Shown here piece by piece: positions 29,516-39,378 of a stretch of 64,000 nucleotides of DNA. This stretch comes from Deuterostichococcus epilithicus (lineage: Eukaryota > Chlorophyta > Trebouxiophyceae > Prasiolales > Stichococcaceae). The translations under genes were made by a program, and so were the position numbers. The DNA is taken from NCBI GenBank assembly GCA_033439295.1, contig JAVTLE010000023.1, forward strand, positions 2,578,530 to 2,642,529, given 5' to 3'. Below the pieces are notes generated by a model that was not told the origin of the DNA, did no database searches, and saw only the letters and a list, made by a program, of their open reading frames with translations. How positions within the stretch are numbered: the stretch's first letter is position 1; each line of letters opens with the position of its first letter.

Positions 29516-30394
29516 CAAGTGTGCCAAGCGGGTGTCACGAAGACCGCCCGAACGTGGCATCGTGCACTCAAGCACTGCTTGGTCAGGGACGTAAGGCCGG
29601 CGTGCAGAGTGGAAACTGAGTATCAAAAGCAACCTTGAAAGTCCAATCGATCTGTGTGTATGTGTGGGGTTGGATTCGAGCTGTGGGTGATACGGCTATT
29701 ATGGGGAGCGTCAGCCATTTGTAGGGAGGTAGTCCAGGAGGTGTTTCAGTAGGTGTTCAGTAGTGCGCCAATTGGCGGATTTCTTCAACATGGCTTCGTT
29801 CCAGGCCGATTCTTTAGAGCAACGCTGTGATGTGCAGGAACATCTGTGTGTCTTGACACCGTGTTGCAACAGTAACAATACACGCTTCAGACTCCAGCAC
29901 CCTGGACAAGGCGCTGGGGTGCGTCACCAAACTCCTGGCGTCTGTGCAGAATAGTATAAACATGTGAAAAGAGGCTCTCTGTACGAGTATGTGCTGCACG
30001 TTGCCCATTGTGCTACAGAGGCACTTGCTGCGCTTGGGTCCAGCTCTGCGGCGCGCATGCATCCGCATTGACTAATTCAGCAGCATCGCTAACAGGCCCA
30101 TGGGCTACGAGGTGCTCCGCAGCGCAACCTCCGGAGGCTGTGCCCTTCCGGAGGTGCCCTCTTGCCAAAGCTCGCTGCCACAGGACACGTGCTGCGCTGA
30201 CCAGCGCCTGGGACTGACCGCTGTGCGCAGCCACCCGGAGGGCCACCTCTGGCCGCGGCGCCCCCGGCCCGCCTCTCGACGAAACCCTCGGCCGGGACGC
30301 CGGGCCCGAGGTGCCAGCCCCAGAGCGGCAGTCGGCCCTAGTGAGCAGCCGGCCCTGAGGGCCCGCCGGCCCCGCGGCCCATGACTCCGCTGCC
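29516..30394. other. Convergent spacer between the TFIIB-family gene and VPS32
   Basis: An 879-bp spacer with no credible gene. The right third (about 30220-30394) is very GC-rich and is probably the VPS32 3' untranslated region. It includes the 9-bp-stem hairpin at 30127-30155. Near 29731-29763 a short GT-rich stretch repeats AGGTGTT(T)CAGT twice. Confidence 0.45.
30127..30155. repeat. Perfect 9-bp inverted repeat with 11-base loop
   Basis: Arms ACCTCCGGA (30127-30135) and TCCGGAGGT (30147-30155) pair perfectly. The hairpin is 240-270 nt past the VPS32 stop on the minus strand, so it may fold in that mRNA's 3' untranslated region. No function can be assigned. Confidence 0.6.
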
Positions 30395-32172
30395 CTAGAG
30401 CGCCATCTCCGCCTGCAGCGCCTCCAGCTCGTCCTCCTCTGGCGTGCGCTTGGGCGGCGCCCTCTGCGTGGGCACGCGCCCGGCGGGCACGCTGGGCATG
30501 CGCTCCTCCTGTGGCCGCACCCGCGTGGACGGCACCGCCGCCGGCTCCAGCAGCTCCTCGTCCAGCTGCTCCGCCGCCATGTCCTGCGAGGGCAGGGCGC
30601 TTCCTTGTTCGAAGCAAGGTACTTTGCTTGGCCTGCCGACATGAAGAACGTGTTCCATCTAGAGGCTCTTGGATGCTTCTGGTGCAGTCGGATTTTCATG
30701 CGGCCAGCATCGTCGCCGCTGCCGCCGGCAGCAGCAAGGCCAGGGCGAGGTAGTCGGCCAACACAAGCTGCAGGCGGCTTTGGTGCTTCAAAAGAACCAA
30801 GCTTGGGCACCACAGCTGGCGGGTCGTGCTGCGCCAGCGACGTCAAGCAAGGATGCTGCAGCTGGTGACCCCCTGGCAGCCTGCAGCATCGGCCCCAGAC
30901 GGTCCCGCCACCACACTCTGCCTGCCGATGCAAACCCAGGCGCTGGTTCTGATCCAGGATTTGAGGCCGCCGACGCACCTCGAACTCCTTCTCCAGGTCG
31001 TCCTCGTCGATATCGGCAGAGGGGCCGATGGGCTGCCCCATGGCGGCATTGATCTGCTCCATCGCGTCGTTCTGCTCGTTGATATTGGCCAGCACCTCGT
31101 CCACATCGTCCACCTTCGCAGAATATCGGGGTTTGGCAAGAAGCTTAGTCGCTACAAAGATGTTTTGAGTCCAGCCACCAGTCATGTGAAAGAACGTCGA
31201 CGGCGCAGGATGGTGCCGCCTGCCCTTTTTGGCCTGTGCGCCGGAGACCGCTGGCAGCATTCTCCAGCAGGGGTGTGTGGCAGCTGCGACAGCGACTAGC
31301 GCACGGTGCGTCCGCCTGCAGTCTGCCCGGCAGGCCAGCCGGCATGAAGGGTGCGTCCTGGTCGGCACCACAGATGGGTCTTGGCCGCCAGCCAGCGGCA
31401 GCATGGGTCTCGCACCTTCATCTCGTGCATGGTCTGCTTGGAGGCCTTGGCGGCGTTGCTGAGCGCGGACACAGTCTCCACCGTGGTGCGCTGGTTTTCG
31501 AGCATCATCTGCTGCTCGTTAACGCGCATGATGTTGTTCTCCACGCTCTCCAGCTGGCTCTCGTACAGCTTGCGCTTCTTGAGCGCCTGTAGCGCCGCTG
31601 CGCACGAAATCGCAGCGCCGCATCAGCCGGCGTGGTGTAGTCGTGACCAAATGTAGGTGTGAACTGTTCAGGGGGCCAGTCCGAGGCAGGCTGCACCTCA
31701 GGTGCCATGAGAGCCATGGCCTGAACCTGCGGCGGCGCTGAGGCTGCCTCTGCCCCCCAGGCGTTGCAGGAAGCCTGTGGCGGATCGGCTGAATGTCAGA
31801 CCTCACCTCGCTTATTCTTCTGACGCGTGAACTCCTTTGCACGCTCAGTCTCCTGATTCACCTTCTTCTCCAGCAGGTTGCGCCGCTTGATCAGCAGCTC
31901 CTCCGTCTGTGACACCAAGCGCAATGATTCAGACGAGCAGATAAGAGGCCGTGATCACAGGTTTTTGGCGACTGTGCTTTCTCATGGCACAAGGAAGTAC
32001 GGCAGGCGGATGCAGCGTCGACAGCGGCCGATGAGCAAGCCAGCTCGTTCGAGAATCTGAGAGCGCTATGCACCTCGCCAAGTTTCTGGATGGCGTCCAC
32101 GGTCTTGTTGGCTGCGCTCTGGCTGACCGCCTGCCCGCCCTTGTTATCGCCGCCAAACATGCGCCGAAACAT
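30395..32172 (-). CDS. VPS32: VPS32/SNF7 (CHMP4-type) ESCRT-III subunit
   Basis: This is the main filament-forming ESCRT-III protein, acting in multivesicular-body sorting and membrane scission. Exon 1 starts at 32172 with MFRRMFGGDN and SANKTVDAIQKLGE. The next exon has EELLIKRRNLLEKKVNQETE and the basic KEFTRQKNKR. A third has AALQALKKRKLYESQLESVE and NNIMRVNEQQMMLENQRTTV, the SNF7 core hairpin. It is followed by SNAAKASKQTMHEMK and then KVDDVDEVLANINEQNDAME with the acidic DIDEDDLEKEFEV. The last exon has QDMAAEQLDEELLEPAA and ends DELEALQAEMAL, the C-terminal MIM/autoinhibitory helix region. The length of about 220-230 residues suits the family. The CTA complement of the stop lies at 30395-30397. 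Confidence 0.95.
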
Positions 32173-33251
32173 GCTTGGTCCCCGCAGTCCTGTGTCCGAG
32201 GTGCAGGCCTAGATCTGCTGCCGTGCCTTGGTGGATTCCACCGATCCGCCACCGCCTGGAACCTGCACCACGAACATGTGCATGGTCAACATGTGGGCTG
32301 CGCTGCTATCCTGCCCTGCCCACACCAAACTACACGGTGCACACTCCCGTTCGAACCAGGTACTACTTGTGCGACACGCGATCAGACTTGTCCGGATGCG
32401 GTCTTTGTGCGAATGGCTGCTGTGCTGCAGCACGGGGCTGTGCTGGGAAGCTGGGGAAAGCTGGACAGCAGTTTCGATCTGCGGGCAAGGGCGCGTAGTC
32501 AGACGTGCAAGCCGCGACAGTCTTCTGTACCTGTGGAATCGTAGCTCGGTCGATGACCTCGCCAAACCCTTTAAAGTCTGCGCGCGGCCTCTCGGGCGTT
32601 CTGACCTGGTCGAGGTGCTGAGCAAGCGGGCACACGAATTCTTTCACGAACGGCACAGCGTCGACAGCAGGTGAAATAACAGCACGTTCGTTACGTGTTC
32701 GAAACTGTTGCGAGGAGCTGATTGAACATCGCTTTGCCTCGCGCACAGCCTCGTCGGAGCTTGGTCGACTAGCCTGGCTATTCGCTGACTGAATCGCCCT
32801 AATAATTTACAGCAGGTGCCATTTGCTGGCCACCGTGCAGGAGGCGACGCTTTGTACGTTCCTCGGGTCACGAGAGTTGCTTCGAATTGGCGATTGTCTG
32901 AGTGCCTCTCGTTGCGCCGGCTCTGTTTGATTCCAATACAAAGTGCCGCCACCTTTTGTCGTGCTTGCTGCTTCCGGAAGCCCTTGTTCAGCCGCTATTG
33001 GTCAGACACAACGTGTTGAGGTACCTGAATCGACCAGTGAACTCTTTTTTCGGGAGTATCGTATCAGCTGACGTGTGGAACTTGAAGTGTGTCCCAACCG
33101 GCAGCGTACGGTGGCGGACCGCCGCCATTGTGCCGGCACTGAGAGGTCTGGATCATGCGTGGGGAGCATACTTGGACCTGAGAACTTATCAGCTGCATTT
33201 GAACAGTTCTCCGGCGTGTGGAGGCTGAATGATGCCATCGTACCGCAGGCC
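32173..33251. promoter_or_regulatory. Divergent spacer between VPS32 and BUD23
   Basis: At 1079 bp this is one of the two largest gene-free gaps. Open frames on both strands are compositionally random and show no family. It must contain two promoters. A self-complementary GTTCGAACC near 32350 is isolated. I found no repeat or RNA gene here. Confidence 0.4.
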
Positions 33252-34922
33252 ATGAGCAAACGGCCGGAGCACTCCGCGCCGCCGGAGATATTCTATAATG
33301 ACCTGGAGGCCAAGAAGTACACAGCAAACTCACGCATCGCCGCAATCCAGGCACGTGCACTGGGCCGTGCAGGCGCACTGCGTCTCTGGCTGTCGATGCT
33401 CATCTTCTGCATCCATGTCACACACATTCACGGCGCCAGCGCCTGACGCGGCTGGGCCCTGAGCTGCGGGGCCTGCCGGACGATCTGCCACGATGCCTGC
33501 TACTACAGCCCTAAATCTGCTGAGCCTGCAGACTCTTGTGCCAACGGTCCTGTGCCCACTAATCCGCAGGCACAACTGTCGGAGCGGGCGCTCGAGCTGC
33601 TGGCGCTGCCAGAGGATGGCGTGCCGCGCCTGCTGCTGGACCTCGGCTGCGGCTCCTGCCTGAGCGGCGATGCCATCACGGAGGCTGGCCATGCCTGGGT
33701 GGTGCGCCCCCGTTCAGGACGTCGTGACATGCTGGACTCACTCACACAAAGCAGCGTTTGTTTCCCAATTGGGCTGCGTGCCGAGGCGCAAACTGCAATC
33801 GGCTCCATGGCTGAGCTTGACGGGCAGCACCTGCATCACTAGGACGTTCGCAGTAGAGGCCGGCGGCTCATTCACGCCATAGAGACATGTGAGGCGGCGC
33901 TCAGAACCCGCATCAGGGTCGGCCGGCAGTCCAGAGCTGCGGGTTTCTAATTGCGAAGGGCATGGACATCAGTGAGGCGATGCTGGAGGTGGCGGCAGAT
34001 CGGGAGGTGGAGGGCGACACCTGCCTCGCGGACCTAGGGCAGGGGCTGCCGCTGCGCGGCGGCTGCTTTGATGGCGCCATCAGCATCTCGGCGGTGCAGT
34101 GGCTCTGCAACGCCGACACCTCGACCGCGGACCCGCGCAAGCGGCTGCGCCGCTTTTTCGACAGCCTGTGCGGCTTTCTCGGCTCCCGAGGCTGCATACT
34201 TTCAACCCTCATCGTGGCATCCGGTTGGCGGCTCTTTATCACTCCGGATTCCAAGAGCAGCTGCTGCTGACAAAGCCCACCATTTCAGCCCGGTTACGCA
34301 ATGCCCACTCCGGCCGCTCCTGCGGAAGTCTACCCTCGCCGGCCTGCCGATGGGGTTTTGGCGTGTGCGCAGGTACGGCTGCCTGGCGCGGGGCGCGCGC
34401 GCGGTGCTGCAGATGTACCCCGAAAACAGCACGCAGGCGGAGATGCTGACGGGCGCGGCAATGCGGGCCGGCTTCTCCGGCGGCCTGGTGGTGGACTACC
34501 CGCACTCGTCAAAGGCCAAGAAATATTTCCTGGTGCTCATGGTGGGCCAGCCGGCGGAGCCCATGGACCTGCAGGGCCTCGACGGCGAGGAGGTGCGCGG
34601 TTCTGCCCTACGGCCTTCTAGAGTTCTTAGGGAATTTGTTCGGGCCCAGAGCCGTTCACCTCAAGTGCCTGAGTTTTGAGGATGCTGCATGATGGTGCTG
34701 CAGGAGCAGCACGGCGTGGCGGTGATGGGGCGCCAGCGGGCTGGCGGCAAGCACGGGCGCAAGGGGAAACGGGGTGGCACCTCCAACCTGTCGGCACGGC
34801 ACCCAGACAGCAAGGGGAAGGCTTGGGTCCACCGCAAGAAGGATGCCATGCGTGCCAAGGGATATCTCAACGTCCCAAACGACTCAAAATACACGGGCCG
34901 CAAGCGCAAGAGTCAATTCTGA
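33252..34922 (+). CDS. BUD23: BUD23-type 18S rRNA (guanine-N7)-methyltransferase
   Basis: This SAM-dependent methyltransferase modifies one guanine of 18S rRNA (m7G) during 40S maturation, working with TRM112. Exon 1 (33252-33350) encodes [17 protein letters not shown] and [13 protein letters not shown]. Exon 2 starts at 33570 with [17 protein letters not shown] and SAM motif [15 protein letters not shown]. Next come [20 protein letters not shown], then [20 protein letters not shown] with AVQWLCNAD, the BUD23 hallmark after motif II. Then come [20 protein letters not shown] and [20 protein letters not shown]. The last exon (about 34684-34922) is the basic C-terminal BUD23 domain ending [12 protein letters not shown], almost identical in kind to human WBSCR22. 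The first intron (33351-33569) begins GC rather than GT. Confidence 0.96.
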
Positions 34923-35311
34923 TTAGGTACCTGCGCAAACGCTGCAGGATGCTGCTGTCTGGCTTGGCCGCTGGCCAGACCAACTTTCCGCCTGAGACTT
35001 GCTGCGAGTGTGTGTGGGTTAAGTCGCTGTAATTCAGGTGCATCCACCGCCATGCAAATCATTGTTTCGCTGTCATTGTTGGTCACATGCCGCCAACCCC
35101 GCTTGAGTGCATCCCACCTGCTCGCGGTTTGGGGACGCTCGCCATCGGTGCGAGGACAGTGTTGGTCACATGCTCGGATTGAAAATGTCAATCGGAATTA
35201 CCTAGCTCAGCAGTCACGACGTCTGTCTTTCACCTATGCACTCTATAAACCTAGCACGATATACTGCATGCTCAACTCACAGCAACTTGCTGCAATCGCA
35301 CAGTTGAGCGA
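34923..35311. other. Convergent spacer between BUD23 and RPA2
   Basis: This holds both 3' untranslated regions. A 14-base direct repeat, TGTTGGTCACATGC, occurs at 35077-35090 and 35160-35173. No gene is seen. Confidence 0.5.
35028..35032 (+). terminator. Probable polyadenylation signal TGTAA of BUD23
   Basis: TGTAA is the usual green-algal polyadenylation signal. This one lies 106 nt past the BUD23 stop, a typical distance. The motif is short, so a chance match is possible. Confidence 0.4.
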
Positions 35312-37161
35312 TCAGCAGCTTGTGGACTTGTAATGGCTGTCGTCAGCGCCCGTGTATGCGTGGCCCTCGTTGCACAGCCAGTCTGCTGCGCCCTTGATGG
35401 CTGTGATGTTGTAGCGGCCGCCCAATTGGCCGCAGAGCTGCAGATCAGCGACGAAAGCTCATAAATCGCACGTTCACAGTCTAGATTCGACACGACAACC
35501 GATTGCGAACACAGCACCGAGACTAGATCCAGCACGCAGCGCATCAACAGCGAAGGCGAGGTCGCACCTCTTGGAGGCTCACGCCGTCTGCCATGGCGAG
35601 CGCATCTGGGGTGTTGAGCGCTTCGTTCACCGCCTGCTGAATGGGGCTGAAGCCGCCATCGCCTCCACCGCCGTTCATGCCGTTCGTGGCACTGAAGCCA
35701 TTCTGAGCAACAGTATGCGACACACTTTAGGGTTCACTTGTTTCCAGATCCAACGGGCACGCGTGCGGTCGGCGCACAAACAGTTCAGCCACTGAGCAAG
35801 CGGAGAGTACGCAGGGGTCTGTCACCCACAGCTCACCTGCATCGGGGAGGGGGCCTCCGGCTTGGGGACGGCACTGGCGCCCTCCGCTGGCGAGATGGCA
35901 TTGCCCTTGGTGATGTGCAGGTGCTGGAAGATCACCTGCAGCCCGTGGTATGTCACCTGCGCACAAGGCGCCGGCAGGGCACTCGCATTGCAGGAAGTGT
36001 GAACGAGCTGCATTCGAGAGGGTGCAGGCAGAACCGCAGCACTGTGTGCTGCACGCGCCACAGAGTGTCCCTGCGCCAAGTACATAGGGACGGTTGGATG
36101 TCGGATGCTGGTCCTGGTCGCATGTGCATATGCAGGATGAGTGGCTGCTCACCTCATTGAAGTCTGTCACGGGGCGGATGTTGAAGGCGACGATGCTCTT
36201 CTCGCCGCCAAACGCCCGCAAGTGCCCGTGGATGCGCACGTACACGCCCTCCTTCCACTCGGCCTTCCGCTGCGCCAGCTGCAGCACCGACACAGGAGAC
36301 AGAACTTCTGTCAGTACTCCGCAACTCGCACAGGTTGCACAGATCATATGCTGTTGCCGTTCTCAGCCCGTCATGATCCAGAGCTCTGCCATGGTGCTGG
36401 GCGCTCCTGGCAACGTGTGGCGTCTCTGAGTTACAAACACGCACCAGTTCCGCCTCATCATTGTCGATCCAGTACTTGAGCTCGACGCGACCGGTGCCGT
36501 CGTCCAGCATCAGCGTCAGGTTGGTCGACTGCTCCTGCAGGCTGGCAATCTTGCCCACCAGGGTGATCTGCAGTGCCATGATGTGCACGACTCATGTCAG
36601 CCGGCAGCAGCGGGGCTATGAGCGTCATGACGATGAAGCAGGCTGGGATGCTAGGTCCATGCACAAGTCTGCGGGAGGACGGAATCAATATCGGGTGAAG
36701 GCATGTGCAGAGAGTCTGCAGCACGTCGGCATGCTCACGTTGTCAAGGTCGACGCCGTCGACCCTGTACTGGTCATCTGGAGTGTTCACAGTGTTCTGCA
36801 GCAATAAGAGCCACATGTCAGCCTTCCGAACATGCAACGCTGGCTTGCAGTGGGTCAGGCGCCCGACCTGAAGCATGCTTTCGAAAACGGATTCAAATTA
36901 GAGAGTTGCCAGAACTCACATCGTACAGCTGCTTGACTGTGACGGCGCGCAGCGTCTGGTTGTTTCCATACTTCTTCTCCTTCGGCGACGCGGCTGCCCC
37001 GCCGCCTCCGTCTTGGCTGGAGCAGGACCCGCTTTTGAAAGTGGAGTATGCACGGTCGCAAAAAAACCCGAGCCGCCAGCAAGCTTGTAAGCAGGCACCC
37101 ACCTGCCGGCGGGCATGAAGCCTCCGCCTCCAAACTGGCTGGCAGTTCCGTAGCCGTCCAT
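35312..37161 (-). CDS. RPA2: Replication protein A 32-kDa subunit
   Basis: RPA2 is the middle subunit of the RPA single-stranded-DNA-binding trimer used in replication, repair and recombination. Exon 1 (from 37161) encodes a Gly-rich N terminus, MDGYGTASQFGGGGFMPAGR. Later exons encode KKYGNNQTLRAVTVKQLYD, DDQYRVDGVDLDN, and the OB fold as ALQITLVGKIASLQEQSTNL, LMLDDGTGRVELKYWIDNDE, EGVYVRIHGHLRAFGGEKSI and VAFNIRPVTDFNE. Then comes VTYHGLQVIFQHLHITKG. A Gly/Asn-rich linker leads to the winged-helix C terminus (QLGGRYNITAIKGAADWLCN), which ends DDSHYKSTSC. That tail is the surface that binds repair factors in other organisms. The stop is at 35312-35314. Domain order and likely length (about 270 residues) fit the family. 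Confidence 0.95.
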
Positions 37162-37703
37162 GCTGCTGTGTGACGCAAACTGGCGTCTCTGCTATGAAAC
37201 CAGACGTTTGAACCGGGCTGTGTACTGGGACACTGGATGCACTTGCGGGCGATAACACAGCTCAAGCAGACGTCAGCGCAGGCTGCTGGATTGTGAGCGG
37301 TGCAAGCGCAGTCTGTGCCACAGCTCGCTCAGGGTGCACAGCACAGCACGCACGCCGCAGCTGTCTGACCCAGTCAGACAGATTACGTAACCATGTTTCA
37401 GATGCTGCCGAGCTTGGCCAAGCTCTACACGGCAGAGCATGCTTGCGTGTTGTCCTTTTGTCAATTGTCCTCGAAATCCTCCTCAGGATTCCGCAGGGTG
37501 CTGCTGCGTCCTGAGCCCCGAACATAACGTCTACTAACTGCAGGCCGCTGGTGTCGTGTAGTGCATTTGTCTGTGGAAGCTTCCGAGCAGCCACGAAGAC
37601 TGCTGGAAACTATTTCGAGTCACCTTGCCCTGCGCGCTCTAGCGTTGACGGCATCGCGTCAACCATCAGGCCTCACTGCGCCGCTCTCCGCGTTCTGCTC
37701 CGA
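37162..37703. promoter_or_regulatory. Divergent spacer between RPA2 and the mTERF-like gene
   Basis: This spacer should hold both promoters. Its right border depends on the mTERF-like start, which is uncertain because the frame is open leftward to 37551 without an ATG. The perfect hairpin at 37361-37381 is its clearest feature. Confidence 0.45.
37361..37381. repeat. Perfect 9-bp inverted repeat with 3-base loop
   Basis: Arms CTGTCTGAC (37361-37369) and GTCAGACAG (37373-37381) flank CCA. The repeat is 200 bp upstream of the RPA2 ATG and could be a palindromic protein-binding site or a leader hairpin. The core GTCTGAC/GTCAGAC is symmetrical. Confidence 0.7.
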
Positions 37704-39213
37704 ATGCTGCTGCGCCCTGCATCTGTTGGCAGGGACAGCATGCATACGTCAAGTATACCTCCGCTCCGACATGCCGTACTTCACGACCTCAGCAGTAGCA
37801 GGTGCGGAGTGTGTGGCGCAGCTCACGGCTACGACACAAGCATGCTCCCCAATCAATCCTACTGCAGAGCATATCCGGCTCGAACGAAAACACACATGCC
37901 CCCAAATCGCAGGTGCGCCGGCCACCGACACGGCTCAGGACGGCCGCTGCGTGCGACATCTGAGCCACATCAGTATGTCGGCAGCGATGGGCGGCGGAAG
38001 GCCACATTTGAGGAGACATTTAAGTTGGGCCGGAACGACCCATTGGCAGCCCAGTTGCCGTGGCAGTTCAGCTGGCAGCGTAACGAGCGCGCGCTGACGT
38101 TCACAGACGAGACTCGCGCACACCTGGTGAAGGTACGTGCAGCAGTCAGGAGCAGGCAGGGCCTCAGTCCCAGTGTTGGGCAGTGCATTACAAGATTTAT
38201 AAGAACCCGGTGTCATGCCCCTCCTTGTGGATGTTCCGATGCAGGGCTTTGCTGCGAAGGAACTCCAAATTCCTCTGGAGGCAATGGACCGCCGCATCCA
38301 GGAGCTGGTCATGTTGCTGCCTGATCTGCCAGCGAAGCTCGCCGTCATGAAGCCTGAGGTGGGAGTCTCAGTATCAGCTGTGTAGTGTCGAAGTAAAAAC
38401 TCATGGTTGCACACATCCCGGAGGCGTGAACCTGCTCAGTCGCTCGGATCATCGTCCTAGCCCAGGCCAAGAGAGGTTTCTGCTGACGCCACCTTCGTGT
38501 CCCATGATAACGGCGCCTCCTGCAGATTTTGAGATGCCCTGCTGCTATGGCAGGCGGTGGCCTTCCTGGCAAAAGACACAAACCAGCTGGCGCAGCGCCT
38601 GGTGCAGCTCAAGGATGTGTTCCCGAGCGCCGATGTGGCGAGCATGGTCGTGCGGCAGCCAGCGTTGCTCATGGAGCGGTCAGCCGAGCAGCTGGCAAGC
38701 GTCGCGCAGCAGCTGCGGCAGCTGTTGCCGGACTTCGACACGGACTGGTGGGCGGCATCACATTGGAGTGCCTGGCCTTCCAGGCGGCTCGCGAGTGACT
38801 CTGCAGCGGCTGATTACGCCCGTGTCATGGCCGCTCGCAGCTGCTATGCGTCCGCTGCTGCCCAATGCAGCATTGATGAACCCACAGCAATGGGCATTAG
38901 GCCATGCGCCGTTTCTTGCACCTTGCCGTGCCAGCGCAAAAGGCTACTGCTGTAACAGCCGTGGGCTGGTCAGCAGTCGGGGACTGTGCACCGGCGAGAC
39001 GGCACAGGTGGGAACTCAATGCGTGTGTCGTTTCGGCGCAGGCTGGTGGAGCAGCACCCGCAGATAACACTGGACGTGGACACATTTGCGGCAACGCTGG
39101 CAGAGGCCAAGCGCATGATGCCGCACGCAAACATTGGGCGCTCGCTGCGCACAAACCCGACCATGATCTTTGGCTTTGAGCGCCGCAGCAGCATGATCCC
39201 ATACGACGACTAG
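37704..39213 (+). CDS. mTERF-like helical protein, possibly organelle-targeted
   Basis: Four exons (37704-38132, 38245-38358, 38554-38747, 39042-39213) join in frame to 909 nt, 302 residues, all with GT-AG borders. The first about 100 residues are poorly structured and rich in Arg, Ser and Ala, as in a transit peptide. Then come TFEETFKLGRNDPLAAQLPW and repeated helical units: IQELVMLLPDLPAKLAVMKP, QLAQRLVQLKDVFPSADVAS with MVVRQPALL, WLVEQHPQITLDVDTFAATL, and NIGRSLRTNPTMIFGFERR. The recurring helix-P-x-L/I pattern (about 31-35 residues per unit) is that of mTERF repeats, which bind organelle nucleic acid. It ends SMIPYDD. The start is uncertain: 37704 is the first ATG of a frame open from 37551. 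The family call is by pattern only. Confidence 0.6.
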
Positions 39214-39378
39214 CGGGCAGTGTGAATGGACGGAGTCTCCTTGCCTTGTTTGTCAACAGCGTGTGGGTGAAAAGTATGTGACGAAGTCATCTGCTGGTTT
39301 TTGCTCTGTCCAGAACTGATCTGTGTTTTGTCTTCAATCTTTGCTGAAAACAATTGCTGAATGTTGTGAAGACTCAAC

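Noticed and set aside
30013-31404. Uninterrupted 463-codon minus-strand frame
   Set aside because: It contains one true VPS32 exon (DDVDEVLANINEQND) plus translated introns and Arg-rich noise in the wrong frame. It is not one protein.
32345-32375. tRNA-like GTTCGAACC (T-arm motif)
   Set aside because: No matching A box, acceptor stem or cloverleaf could be built around it.
37551-37703. Extension of the mTERF-like protein to 37551
   Set aside because: The frame is open but begins with GTG. The first in-frame ATG is at 37704.
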